A DNA stretch of 64,000 nucleotides from Selaginella moellendorffii (Eukaryota > Streptophyta > Lycopodiopsida > Selaginellales > Selaginellaceae): contig NW_003314319.1 of NCBI RefSeq assembly GCF_000143415.4, forward strand, positions 161,886 through 225,885, given 5' to 3'. The notes under the pieces are model-generated. The model saw only the letters and a program-made list of their open reading frames with translations. It did not search any database and was not told the DNA's origin. Positions within the stretch are counted from its first letter, which is position 1. The number at the start of each line of letters is the position of its first letter. Positions 41,461-53,059 of this stretch are shown here, in pieces. Made by a program: the position numbers and the translations under genes.

Positions 41461-42132
41461 ATGGAACTTGCTGGATTTCTTTTGATCCTCTCGCTGTGTG
41501 CCACCTCCGCCCACGCCCAGATCACTCTCGTCTTCGCAAACAACGCCCAAGGAACCGCCGGCGGTAGGCGCTTCGACTCCGTGGTGGGCGCCCAGGGAGC
41601 CTTCACCGTCCTCTCCAACGCCATCACCTTCGTCCAGTCCACCTTCGACTACTCCAATCCATCCACGCCCAAGAAGAGCGTCTCCAGGATCACCTTCACG
41701 GTCGACGATATCGGCGGCGTCGCGTACACCAGTAACGATCAGATCCATCTCAGCGCGTCATATGTTGGGAATTACAGCGGCGATGTTGCGAGAGAGATCC
41801 GGGGCGTGATGTTCCACGAGATGACTCATGTGTGGCAGTGGAACGGGAGAGGCAGCGCCCCCGGGGGATTGATCGAGGGGATTGCCGATTTTGTGAGGCT
41901 CAAGGCGAATCTGGCACCGTCGCATTGGGTGAAGCCCGGCGCGGGGAATCGGTGGGATCAGGGGTACGATGTCACTGCCAGGTTTCTCGACTATGTCAAC
42001 AGTCTAAGCGCAGGCTTTGTGGCCAAGCTCAATGCCAAGCTTGCAACTGGGTGGAGCGAGAGCTACTTCCAGGACTTGACCGGAAAGAGCGTTGGAACGC
42101 TGTGGAGCGATTACAAAAAAAAATACAGCTAA
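41461..42132 (+). CDS. Basic secretory protease, intact
   Basis: Intronless 223-residue secreted protein of the plant basic secretory protein family (PF04450 type), apoplastic and often linked to defence. Residues 1-19 form a signal peptide ending in SAHA. The mature part has GGRRFDSVVG, FTVDDIGGVAYTSNDQIHLS, the zinc-binding motif HEMTH with His119, Glu120 and His123, then GLIEGIADFVRLKA, WDQGYDVTARFLDYV and SYFQDLTGKSVGTLWSDYKKKY. All conserved blocks are present, unlike in the other copies. The start follows from the TATA box and the signal peptide. Family members resemble peptidases, but proteolysis has been shown for few of them. Confidence 0.93.
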   Translation: MELAGFLLILSLCATSAHAQITLVFANNAQGTAGGRRFDSVVGAQGAFTVLSNAITFVQSTFDYSNPSTPKKSVSRITFTVDDIGGVAYTSNDQIHLSASYVGNYSGDVAREIRGVMFHEMTHVWQWNGRGSAPGGLIEGIADFVRLKANLAPSHWVKPGAGNRWDQGYDVTARFLDYVNSLSAGFVAKLNAKLATGWSESYFQDLTGKSVGTLWSDYKKKYS

Positions 42133-44282
42133 TCATTGGATAGTAACGCACACAAAACATCCAAAAATGATTCAATATATATTAGTAAATACCTTAAAAT
42201 AAATCAAAGTTTTTTAAAAAATAAGTGACATTAAAAATCTTGGAAGTATAAGAAATGCAGAGGAAAATGTGGGACTGGGAGACAACAATTTCTTCTCGAG
42301 AGTGAGCAATGCGCCGGAGGAATGGAAACTTCTGAGGTGAATGTCAATCGTCTCTCTCTTCTTGTTTTGGATTTTTACCCTACTTTATCTCCCTGCTGAG
42401 TTGATCCCACCATTCACGCTGATCTAGCTCCTTCGTAGTGACGGCACCGACAACAAAGGGTCGCAAGCTTCCCAGCGAATCGGTTTGCTAACGCGACGTT
42501 TTCTCTTGATGGTGCCAGGTAATAACATGGAGGATGGCGAGCATCGACAAGAGGAACGCGAGATGGATGGGGTACGAGCTCAATGCGATGATAAACTGAG
42601 TCGATGACTAGCGCGTTTGCACCCCCTTGTCACTCGTGGGACCTAGGCCCTGGGGAGTTGTTATGATTCTCAGCTTCCAAGTTGCATAGTTTTACTTGTC
42701 GTTCTTGTTCTATTACCGATTCCCTGCACAGAGCATGGCTGGTTTGATCAGTTCGATTGCATTCAGCAAAATCTGGAAGCTCACCATGGGTGATGCTATC
42801 ATTTAAGCTATGCACTAAGTCTTCTTAGACAGTGTCCAAGTTTATCTGGCTGATTCCAAGTTAAACTCTTCTTTTTTCCTTCACGTTATCGCGAGCGGCA
42901 GTGACGTCCTAATCACGCACCTCCGATTTCCGAGGTCGGACAAATTCAAACTTCCTCTACAAACGAGACGGAGGATGGGGAGACCGAACACCAATCTTGT
43001 TATTCAAATGAGATGGTCGCACCAACTACCTTTGTGCAACCCATGTTGCTTCTCATTGCCGTGCGGCGTGATGTTCAGAAAAGGCATCGCAAGACGACTG
43101 CTGTGAGGCACTTCCAGGATGTCCATCGAGAGGGGACCAGTCCTCTGTCTTGGCCACACGACCAAGCATCCAAACACATTATATTAACCAAGCTCATCCA
43201 CGGCCATGGGTGATATTACCACAGAGGAGGCTGAAATGCTATCGCAATTCCAGGAGAATTACAACGCTCAGAATGTCGAGCCTAGCCCTACAGCATCGGG
43301 TTCAGGAAGTATCCAAACTTTCTGTTTGTCCCACCTCAATCGACCAAATTCATGCTAGTGAATAAGATCTACAATCTATATTGTCACCACAAGCTTACTC
43401 AGAGCTCAGATTACTAAACAGATGTGGTTCATGTTTGGAAATCTTAAAGGCACGTCAAATGTGGCTGAACTCTCCTTTGAGGAAATCATGCAACGATGTG
43501 ATGGCGACACACAGATCATCGCTGGTGATCTTTCTGTGCCTATCATAAATCTTAGTGTGTTTGGTACGCAATGCAACACCACGCCTTTTTATATCGGGAC
43601 CAGTCTACTTATGTCAGAACAGCTTTAGTCATGGAGTTGCCGCAATCTACTACATGGTGGCAAACATGAGACACTTCTTTGGTGATCCGGAATGCGATAC
43701 GCTACCATCTAATCTTTCTGAGAAGAAGGAAGATGATGATTGAATTGGCCGAAAAAGTGGCTGTTGGGCCACTTCCGCTCATGGAAAGACTGTTTGCTCA
43801 CTACAAGGATGCTCGGCTGCTAAATAGAGTTCCTCATGCTGCCTCTCCATTTTATTCACAGCGAACCTGATTCGTGGCTCAATTTGGGACACACAGATGC
43901 CTGGATTTTGCACACTCGCCGAGGAAGTGATGTGATAATGGTCGTGGTGATTTTGCTACACCACCTTGCAGTCTCTCTGAAACTAGGAGCCACCAGCGAC
44001 TCCCTCATCCACTCCTGCTTCGGCTAATCAAGTGAACTGCACACAGCGTGCACAGAACCATGGATAGTGCGTCATCTGATCTGGTCCTACCTCCACACAC
44101 AAGTTCTAGGGATGGTAGAGGTTTTGGACACGGCAGTACCACTAGAGGTGGATGTGGTTGTTTTCTAATTCATTTTTTAGTGATACATTTTTCTCCTCAT
44201 GAGATCTAGGTGGCACATGTCTTGCCACCTTCCAGATTCTGTAGGCTAGATGGTTGTATATATATTAAAGATATATCCTTTG
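42133..44282. other. Repeat-like region without recognised gene
   Basis: Several short open frames (for example 43013-43213, 43422-43628, 43679-43870) have coding-like composition but lie in shifting frames and match no family I know. A Gly/Arg-rich stretch near 44115-44165 recalls the gag end of a Copia-type element. Probably decayed transposon DNA. Confidence 0.4.
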
Positions 44283-44350
44283 CCAATGCATTGTCACTTT
44301 TCATGATAGTGGATCTCAATCTTGGAATGATGGCTCTCACTAGCGAGGAG
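44283..44350 (+). repeat. Fragment related to the TRIM element internal start
   Basis: The stretch with ATG and codons MALTSEEAGEEEDE at 44325-44370 resembles the sequence just after the primer-binding site of the element at 45286 (MALANQEASDKEEDE). It is probably another decayed copy of the same family. Confidence 0.4.
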
Positions 44351-44518
44351 GCTGGTGAGGAGGAGGATGAGATTTAGAAGGATGGTGCAAGGAGGCTGAC
44401 AAAAAAAGTGAGTCACAAGATTATGGCTAAAGAGGGAGTTTGCTGCGCTAGAGCGGCAGAGGCGATGGGTGCTAAGACAAAGAGGTGTTGCCAAAGGAGA
44501 CAATACCAGGGAGCAAGC

Positions 44519-44640
44519 TGTGTGTTGTGTGTGGTGTGGAGCACAAGCTGTGCTCTAGATGCTCCCAGTAGAGGCGCTAGACAGTGCTAGACGTGTTGTC
44601 TAGAGGTGCTGGGCAAAGCCACTGCACAAGGCACCATAAG
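44519..44640 (+). repeat. Direct repeat, copy 1 (copy 2 at 46172-46295)
   Basis: About 120 bp matching 46172-46295 (shared GTGCTCTAGATG, TAGAGG, GTGCTAGAC, CCACTGCAC). The two copies flank the TRIM element region. They may be part of a larger duplicated repeat. Confidence 0.6.
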
Positions 44641-45153
44641 GCAGTACATGCATGGGTGCTAGATGGAGGCATGCTATCTAAATTAAGGCAATGCCAGGCA
44701 CTGGCTAGAAGCATTGTGATTGGGCAGGATCCAGGTGCTGGCCAAAGGAGAGCATAATGAGGGCTACTATGCTGAGATGATGGAGCGATGTTGCAAGGAG
44801 TCTATGTTGCCATTTAGCACTAGTCATTTTCTTTTCCTTGATCCTTGTTTTTGCTTCAATTGGTGTGGATCATAGTGGCATGATCCAGGGTCTTAATGTG
44901 AGGTAGAGCACCTTGAGAGGGAGCAGTGGAGCAACTAGAGGATGAGAGGGAGACCTAAATATTCAAAGGAGTCCAAAAGGGAGACTTCCGGTATGAAAGG
45001 CTGGACACTAAGGTATGGTGGACCAAAAGCACACACTATTGCATTGGGTGTGAGTGATCTAGACTCGCAAAGGTGCTAGAGGTGTGGATCAGAGGCTGTG
45101 CATAGATCAGAGGCTACAGAAGGTTGGAAGCACTAACCAGAGACATAGGAGGA

Positions 45154-45945
45154 TGTTAGAGGTAGAGATGATGTGGCATGTAGTTATGCTTATGTGGCAG
45201 TAGTTTCATGTATATGTACCATCCATATACAATTGAATACACACATAAAGTTCTTCCTCCTGTGCACGTCTCTCCACTGCTAACATGTTATCAAAGCAAT
45301 TGGCTCTTTGATCTTGGGCATGGCACTTGCCAACCAGGAGGCTAGTGACAAGGAGGAAGATGAGCCTCCTGATTGCAATCTTTTTTGCAATGCTTCTAGA
45401 TGCTTAAGGTGTTGCATCAAGGCACCAGGCTGAGGAGCAATTAGTAGCAAGTAGAGCATAAAGCTAGTGGGAGATTGAGAGATTTTAACAACCCATATAA
45501 AAAATTGGATAAGCAAGATTCAAGAACATTGCATAACAATTCTTTGCAGGAATTTTCAACAACTAGGAAGGATATTTATAGAGATTTAAGTGCCTAGTAG
45601 TAGTAGAGGTGGGAACCTAGCAGTTCACAGCCAAGACCACATGCTAGTGGTAAGATTAAAGGAGCAAAAGTCCAAGATTAAGAACTAAGTTTTAAGTAGT
45701 TGATTAATGAGTTTTTTGTATGTTTTTCTCATTAGCTCTCCATGCTCATCATCTCAGATTAGCTAAGCAGGATTCAAGCCTAAATTCAAGCTTGGATAAG
45801 CTCCCTGATCGTGAGTGGGAGTGTTAGAGGTGGAGATGATGTGGCATGTAATTATGTAGTAGTTTCATGTATATGTACCATCCATATATAGTTGAATACA
45901 TACAGAAAGTTCTTCCTCCTCATGGACGTCTTTCTACTGCTAACA
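45154..45945 (+). mobile_element. TRIM-like miniature LTR retroelement
   Basis: Two direct repeats at 45154-45285 and 45822-45945 start with TGTTAG and end with CTAACA. Directly after the first is a primer-binding-like site (TGTTATCAAAGC, near the initiator-tRNA-Met type TGGTATCAGAGC). Just before the second is a purine-rich tract (GTGAGTGGGAG). The 536-bp interior has no reverse transcriptase, so the element is non-autonomous. Flanks GAGGA and AAGGA match at four of five positions. Confidence 0.75.
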
Positions 45946-46171
45946 AAGGAGAGGCACCAGGTGGCACTATGTGTGTTCACTAGTGATCATGATCAAGGGA
46001 TTTTGGTAGGAGAGATCCTGAGAGGCAATAAGCCTTCTAACTGATCTAGGAGGTAGAGGCAAGGCTATAGGACTTTTTAGAGGTTTGCATTGGTGCTAGT
46101 TATTTTTGAAGACAGATGGGATGGAAATGCTTCTAGCTCTAGTAGATGAGGCAGACCACCTTGAGAGGGAG

Positions 46172-46295
46172 TAGTGAAGTTGTGTGTGGTGTTAAGCACA
46201 AGGTGTGCTCTAGATGTTGCTAGTAGAGGTGCTAGACTGTGCTGGATGTGCTGTCTAGAGGCATTGGGCAGAACCACTGCACGAGGCACCACATT
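46172..46295 (+). repeat. Direct repeat, copy 2 (copy 1 at 44519-44640)
   Basis: See copy 1. Similarity continues weakly on both sides, which suggests a decayed larger element. Confidence 0.6.
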
Positions 46296-47759
46296 ATTTG
46301 CATATGTATGGGCACTGGATATGTTGCCTAGAGGAGATGCCAGAGAGCAGTGAAGCTTGTGAAGTGTTGAGGCTAGGCACTGCTCAAAGACACTGACCAG
46401 GGGAGAGGTTAGGGTGCCACGGAGCATTTTTATAGACACCATTAGATCGGAAATTTACAGAAAGCATACTTTCAATTTCCAATCTAATATAGAAAATTGA
46501 GCGATAAAGATCTTTTCAAAGTGTTTGTTATGATAAGTTAGGTGCCGCTTTGCTTATACATTTCCGGCCTTCTTGTAGAATGAGATTGCAGGAACATTGA
46601 TTGTCATCATATTCGTGTAACTCTTGTTCCATTCGATAGACAAGTGTATTGTTTTTGGATAGGTAGCCATTAATTGAGTGAAGTACCATCCAAGCGCCTC
46701 TATTTTTGAGTCTACAATGACAAATTAAATAGGTGTTAGACACTAGCTTTGTGTGGAGGAAAGGGTTTCTTTCATCCTTATAACCGTAGTGTTATGCCAT
46801 ATAAGCAAAGCTGAGGTATACACTAGACTTATGTATCTTTCTAGTTTTCTGGCACAAAAGAGCTGTTATAGTTTCTCAAAAATGTATAGATTGCTCAGTA
46901 GCTCAGGATCTCCAAAGACCTTAGCATTAACTTATGAAGGCCAAATGGGTGGGCAAAAGATGTATCTTTGATATAGGAGAAACTAAGGGTTACCTAGCCT
47001 ACAAAATCTAGAAGATGGCAAGATATGTGCCACCTAGATCTCATGACCTCAATGCTCCCTCTCACTTGAACATTATTAGAGCCTAAACATTGAAATTGAA
47101 GTCTCCCACTGATCCTTGTCCATCAGGAACATCATTCCATTCATTGCTCCCTCTCAAGATGATTCGCTTCATATTGACACTATGATCTAGGCACTAGAAA
47201 CATAACTAAAGAACCTCTATTCTCTCCTTAATCTAGTTTTGGGCAAAAATAACTAGAACCTATCCATACTTATAAGTATGCGTGATTAAAGAAAGCACTC
47301 CATATCTGGATTGGACAAAGTGGCTGAATCTGATCTTCATATGCAAAGAGTTCATTCAAGATGAAGCTTATAAATGCTGGAATTCACAAAATTAAAAGCT
47401 GGCTTAGGTGAATCTATAAAACAATCAGAGGAACGTCTTATCAACAAGGAATTCCCCTACCTTATGGAAATCTACAAAGTGCACAAAAGAACATTCAGAT
47501 GGTGAATAGTGAATGCGATCATTGTGATACTCGAGGTAATTCTGTTCGAATGTAAAAAGATGGCATTGCTCCAGAACTTAAGATACAAGCACAGCATGGG
47601 ATTAAATAAAAAGGTTTATGGCCCGTTAGAGTTCACCTTAAAGCTACCAGATAAAATTTATGACTTGTTGAATGCCGACAGCGAGTTTACAAAGGTATAA
47701 TTTATGTCGTTTTACTTGGAGGTTGGCATCAACTATCCAACTCATAATCCTGCTAGAGC
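46296..47759. other. Intergenic or repeat-derived DNA, no gene seen
   Basis: No open frame with a recognised domain and no clear terminal repeats. A short frame at 47509-47700 has no signature. Confidence 0.5.
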
Positions 47760-48268
47760 TGTTAGGCGCCAGCTTTGACTACGTGGTCAACGTCGGTCAA
47801 AGGGAGGCTCAAGGGTATATTAAGGCATGTTAGGGTAAAGGACTTAACCTACCCTAGGGCTCACAGTGGAGCGGCGGTGCAGTGGAGCTTTTGAGGTAGC
47901 TCGGGGGTGGTTGGGTGGTGAGGAACCTCAAGAGGTGGTGTAGCATAGTTTAGGGCGATTAGATCTCTGTCTTTTTGCGCGGTATCGGAGCCTAGTTCAA
48001 TTCTCATGACTGACAAGTGGAGCAAGAATATTCTGAAGGAATATTCAACATGGTGGATCTAGAGGGAGAACCAAAGTTTGGTAGACCCTAAGAAAAGGAC
48101 CATGGTGACCGGATGGTGGCCTAAATATGATTGCGGACGATCATTCCCTGACGAGGGGGAGGATTGTTAGGCACCAGGTCAGGATAATAGGATAAGGAAA
48201 GGGCCCTACAATCAAGTGATCACCCCTTTAGCCAATTGGCTTAGGGTGTAAGGGATAGGATCCTAACA
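47760..48268 (+). mobile_element. LTR fragment of the 58.7-62.7 kb Ty3 family with downstream TG...CA unit
   Basis: 47760 to about 47980 matches, in reverse orientation, the LTRs at 58697-58929 and 62504-62695 (shared TTGACTACGT, AAGCTCCACTG, AACCTCAAGAGG). The last bases of the LTR are missing, and a primer-site-like GGTATCGGAGCC follows. After a short interior and a purine tract (GACGAGGGGGAGGA), a 104-bp unit at 48165-48268 begins TGTTAGG and ends CCTAACA. It reads as a strongly deleted element. Confidence 0.6.
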
Positions 48269-49789
48269 AGAGTTGTGTTCAACTGTCAGCAGCATCCACT
48301 CATAGATATGGAGATGTAAATCCCAGAATGGAAAACCATAATATTATATCAAAATTACAGTAGATCCTAGCACAACTGAGTTTGGAGACAAATTGTGGGC
48401 TATCCCAATGGGTTTTTCTTGTTCACCTTCTTGGTGTAATTTATACCTCGTTTACCATGAATATAAAGCCCTCAAAACTCATCAACATGTTAATGTGGTA
48501 TGCTGAGACAACTAGCAAACATGGATCTTATAATTATTAATGGTCCATCAGCCCAAACCACTTGCTCTAGTGATGTGAGAAGCTACAGCAAGAGGCACCT
48601 TCTCTCCTTCGCTCCAGGCCCAGAGAAAGCCCCAGATTTGTTCCATGATGCTGTTGCTGTAGTGCATGTGGATCTCGAGCTTGCTCACTCCAAGAAACCA
48701 GGGATGGAAGAATTCTCTTGGAAAACATCATGCTCATGCATTGAGCTCCCAGGAGTGTGGTGAACACCAAGCTCACAATGCTGGTGATTGAGCTCTTCAA
48801 GCCAATAAAACTAGCCGAAGCAGTTTTGTACTACAAATATATTAGTTGACAGTGTAAAATGAACTATGAATACTGCAGGTAGTAAAATCCTACTATCACA
48901 AAATTCACTGCTTCAAGCTGCCTGGAAGGAGCCTGAGTAGTCTTTGAGAGCCTGCCTAGACTGGCATGGCATTTCCAGGCCAGGAAGATTAATGAGGCAA
49001 GGAAGATCTTTAACTAGACCCCAACCATCACCACCCATACTTGCAATGTGATGCTGGGAGCCTACATCACCACTCGTTGACGCCCAATCTAGGTGTGCAA
49101 ACGCTTCACTCTGCCATGACTGGTGAGTCTGCACATCGCAATGCTTGGCCTCTGGCAGCTCTTGGAGACAGATCACCATTACCATTGCTGTCACGATGCA
49201 AAAAGAACCGATAGAAAGGGAAAATGGAGAAAGAGAGCTATCCAGGTAGAATCTAACGATTTCCCTGTACCCGTACAAAGTATTTTTGTTTAGAAAGGAA
49301 TATTCATTACTGATTTCAAGATTTACTTTTACCAAATTTGATCTTGAAATCTTGAAAAACCTTGATAGAAGCTGGATAGCACATGAACATAGCTCTCATA
49401 TATTGCCCTTACAGATATACCAAAGAATAAGCAGGAATATTAAAGGAAAAGAATATTCATATATGATTAGAGAGAAGTTTAGATAGAAGAGTTTTTGGAG
49501 TCTTTTGTCAAAAGGGCAATTGCATTAAGAACAGAGATGGTGGGAGTCCTTTGTGTATAAGTGTGTAAGCAAGAAACTACATTTCACCCTAGGACAAACC
49601 ACCACGGCATCAAGTATCTTTTGGAGCAATATTAGAGAAGAAAGAGTTACAATCTCTTTATTTCACTATAAGTATCAACTAGACAACTCTATACAACAAT
49701 ACTAAAATGTACAGCATATCTAGCCTCTAGTGAAAATTGAGTTTTTATTTAGTTATTATTTTCTTTCCTATTACAAAATATTTTGCAAT
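48269..49789. other. Intergenic region, no gene seen
   Basis: Short open frames (48500-48763, 48913-49335) carry no recognisable domain. No RNA gene seen. Confidence 0.5.
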
Positions 49790-49955
49790 TGTGAGGGCCA
49801 AGTGTACGGCTACGATGCCATATACTAATATTAGCATAGTGGGGTTTTGGTAGCCGTCGGATTAATTTCAATCCGGACCACTTGCTCCTAGATATAAGCT
49901 AGGGTTATTGGGCTAATAGATATGCACATTTTCTTCCGTATTCCAAGCATTCACA
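49790..49955 (+). repeat. 5' LTR of plus-strand Ty3 element
   Basis: 166 bp from TGTGAGG to ATTCACA. A weak primer-site-like TTGGTGGAGG follows. Confidence 0.8.
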
Positions 49956-50109
49956 TTGGTGGAGGTGAGGGGCACTTTTGATTGTCCCTGAGAAGTGCTT
50001 GGATTTGAGATTTTGGTTTAGATCTAGCTTTTGCATTATCTAGATCTACCATTTCCTTCTAGCTTTTTGTCATTTATCTTCTTTTGCTCTTTCTTTTTCA
50101 TTCGTCTTC

Positions 50110-50903
50110 ATGGCAGATCAGCAATCTCCTCCTTTGACTCTGGAGCATCAGTTGGTACAATAGCTTGATGCTATGCGTTTGCAATTGAACAACCAAACTC
50201 AGTTGATGGCGGCGTTCACGGCACATGGTACAACTCTTCCTGCTCTTGGTGCCAATCCTCACGTTCGGCTAGAGTTCTTTCACGGGAATCCTGGGGATGA
50301 TGTGTATCATTGGTTTGATCACTTCACGATCATTGCCACATATCATTCTTGGGATGATGCTTGACATTTGAGTGAGTTTCCCACATGTCTCCAAGTGACG
50401 GCATTGTAGTGGTACAACAGTTTGGGCGTAGCCACTCGCGGGGATTGGAGTGTTCTTCTGGATGTTTTCAAACGCGTCTTCGGACATGCCGATGACTGTG
50501 ATGATGCTTTCCAACAATTGGATCGTCTTCACCAAGGGCCATCTGAGTCGGTGATGCAGTTTGGCATTCGTTTCTGAAGTCTTTTGCTTTGTGCGGAGCT
50601 AAATATGTCGGAGCGGATCAAGCTAGGAATGTTGTGGCCAGCACTTCATCAAGATCTTGTTGGACTTGTGCATGCACTTGCTCCTGCCACCCTTGACAAT
50701 GCTCTTTGTTTAGCACAATGTTATGAGACGTCGCCTCTTCCACTTCTCACTGCACATCCTTCAGCTCCTCTTTCTAAAGGTGATGGTCCTGTTCTAATGG
50801 AGGTTGATGTTGTTGAGTCCAAGGACAAGGGTGAGGATGTGGTTGTGGCCGTGATGTTCGCTGCTGGGTATGTGACGAAGTTGGTCATACTTATCAGCGT
50901 TGT
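50110..50903 (+). pseudogene. Broken gag of the plus-strand Ty3 element
   Basis: The ATG at 50110 is followed by an in-frame TAG after 17 codons. Capsid-like pieces then appear in shifting frames, including RLEFFHGNPGDDVYHWFDHF and WYNSLGVATRGDW, with further stops. A CCHC zinc knuckle (C-x2-C-x4-H-x4-C) lies at 50862-50903 in a frame other than that of the preceding open stretch. It is not translatable as a whole. Confidence 0.75.
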
Positions 50904-51114
50904 CGGTGTTTTCTAGATTGGCGATCTCCATTTCCTGGGTGGAGACCTTGGCGTCAGCAACGTCCCGTTGGTGCTGCTGCAGTGGAAGGTTTGGACACCG
51001 AGATGCATCTGGGAAACGAGGAGTCGCACAAGTAATGGAGGGATCTTGCTTGAATAAGTCAGTGACCCCTCCATCTTTCTTTCGGGAGTATCATCAAGGG
51101 GTTCACTCGGCACC

Positions 51115-51604
51115 AGTTCATTCAGTGTTTACTTTACAAGCTCGTTTTTATAACAAAAGGTCTTCTATTATTCTCTCCGTGTTGGTTGATACAGGTTCGA
51201 GTTTATCTTCTATTGCTCGACCTGTTGCCATACGTTGCCGTCTACACTTGCATCGTGCGGCAGAACCAGTTTTCATTCTTTATGGCAATGGCCGTATACA
51301 TGCATGTGCACGGGATGAGGCGGACCTGGTTGTGCGTGTGGGCGATCTCGAGCTTGAGTTGCAGTCATTGCGGGTGGTGCCGAGTCAAGCTTTTGACCTC
51401 ATTCTTGGTATGGATTGGTTGCAGCGCAATCATGCCAAGTGTGACTTTGAGGCTTCTCCCCCTTGTCTCATACTTCCTTATGTTTCATCCATTCCTCTTA
51501 CTTCCGTCCTTCTTCGTCCCTCTACTTCGTCCCTCTCCGTCCCTCTTCGTCCCTCTTCGTCCTTTCTTTATTTTGTGGGGATAGATCCTGATGATCATTT
51601 ATGA
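51115..51604 (+). pseudogene. Aspartic protease part of the plus-strand Ty3 element
   Basis: Open frame with VLVDTGSSLSSIA (catalytic Asp-Thr-Gly) near 51180 and LILGMDWLQRNHAKCDF near 51400-51440, the classic Ty3 protease signature. It ends at a TGA at 51602-51604, exactly where reverse transcriptase should follow. Confidence 0.75.
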
Positions 51605-51607
51605 CTG

Positions 51608-52760
51608 ATGGTGCCTTCTATCTTTATTCCACAATTTCTCCATGCCTACCATGATTCTCCTATTCTAGGTGGGTATATGGGACATCGTCGTGTAACCGAG
51701 AAGTTGCGCAGATTTTTCTATTGGCCGGAGATGCGACATGATATTATCTGGTATGTGCGTAGCTATGGTTGGTGCCAAGCTCGTAATACTCCCCCTCAGG
51801 CTGCGAAAGGACGGTTGGAGTCAATTTCAGTTTCCTGTCTATTTGAGTTGGTGGTGTTTGATCTTATGGGACATTTTCCACGGTCGATTGCTAGCAATGA
51901 GTATGTTATTGTTGCTTCTGACTACTTGATTCGTTGGGTGGAAGTTGGTGCTATTGCTAGTGCCTCTGCAATTGTTGTTGGATACTTCCTCCTCAATCGT
52001 GTGGTGTTCCAACATTCTTGTCCAGAGCGGATTCTTTTGGATAATGGTCCCGCATTTATGGTTGAGGCATTTCATGTTTTGACGTCTCGGTTGGGGATAC
52101 GCCACACTTTCACGAGTGCTTATCATCCACAATCAGACGGTCTGGTGGAACGACTCGTTCGGACATTCAAGGGGATGATTGCGAAGTATGTGAACTTTCA
52201 GCATTTAGATTGGGATGGTTATTTGCCATATCTTCAGTATGCATATGTCACATGGGTGCAGAGTTCTGTTGGTGCTTTACCATATAAACTCCTATATGGT
52301 TATGATCCAATATTACCAATGGAGCTGGGTTTACCTTCGCGATTGCCATGAGCTGCCGATGCTAGGTCGTGGGATCAGTATTTGACGAGCATCTTTCCAC
52401 TTGTCCGAGCAGAGTTTGCTGAACACTTAGGCCGTGTACAAGTGGGACAACAACGGCGGTACAACTCCCATCATCGTCCACCTGCGGAGTACAAAGTGGA
52501 TGATTTGGTGTTAGTCTGTTTTCCCCATCTTACAGTACGTGGTTTATCTAAGGGGCTCCTTGCGTAGTGGAAAGGACCGTATCGGGTGTTGCAACAAGTT
52601 GGACCACAAGTTTATGAGGTTAGGCATGACGTCTAGCAGGCTGATCCTCCAGAGATTGTGCATGTGTAACTATTGAAACGCTTTATACAAAGGGATCAGA
52701 AGCAGTTAATACCAACTATAGATCCGCTGATGCCTCCTCCTGACGTTCCTTTAGATCCTG
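51608..52760 (+). pseudogene. Integrase part of the plus-strand Ty3 element
   Basis: Starts with a GHRRVTEKLRRFFYWPEM zinc-binding-type region. The catalytic core keeps the Asp-Asp-Glu pattern (VVFDLMGHF, ILLDNGPAF, GLVERLVRTF) over 51608-52351, which is open. A stop after LPSRLP interrupts it. The C-terminal part continues (YNSHHRPPAEYKVDDLVLV, WKGPYRVLQQVG) with more stops to about 52760. Confidence 0.8.
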
Positions 52761-52815
52761 GCCCGTTTACAAGAGAACCCTGATGGTCTTCCATTATTCC
52801 GAGAGGAGGGGATGA

Positions 52816-52991
52816 TGTGAGGGGCAAGTGTACGGTTACGATGCCGTATACTAATATTAGCATAGTGGGATTTTGGTAGTTGTCGGATTGGTTTCAATCC
52901 GGACCACTTGCTCCTGTATATAAGCTAGGGTTTTTGGGCTAATGGATATGCACATTTTCTATATTCCCTTTCCATATTCCAAGCACTCACA
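52816..52991 (+). repeat. 3' LTR of plus-strand Ty3 element
   Basis: 176 bp from TGTGAGG to ACTCACA, similar to the 5' LTR with substitutions and a small insertion near its end. Confidence 0.8.
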
Positions 52992-53059
52992 CAATGATAA
53001 CAAAATTAAATGTATATATGGAGTAATATGTAAAAATTTAAAAACTATTAAAAACTATT

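Larger units (their letters stand above)
49790..52991 (+). mobile_element. Ty3-type LTR retrotransposon lacking reverse transcriptase
   Basis: LTRs at 49790-49955 and 52816-52991 share GCAAGTGTACGG-type starts, ACTAATATTAGCATAGTGGG and AATCCGGACCACTTGCTCCT. A 4-bp duplication CAAT flanks the element. A purine tract (GAGAGGAGGGGATGA) precedes the 3' LTR. Inside, gag, protease and integrase parts are in sense order. Protease and integrase are adjacent at about 51604, so the reverse transcriptase and RNase H parts have been deleted. Confidence 0.85.
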
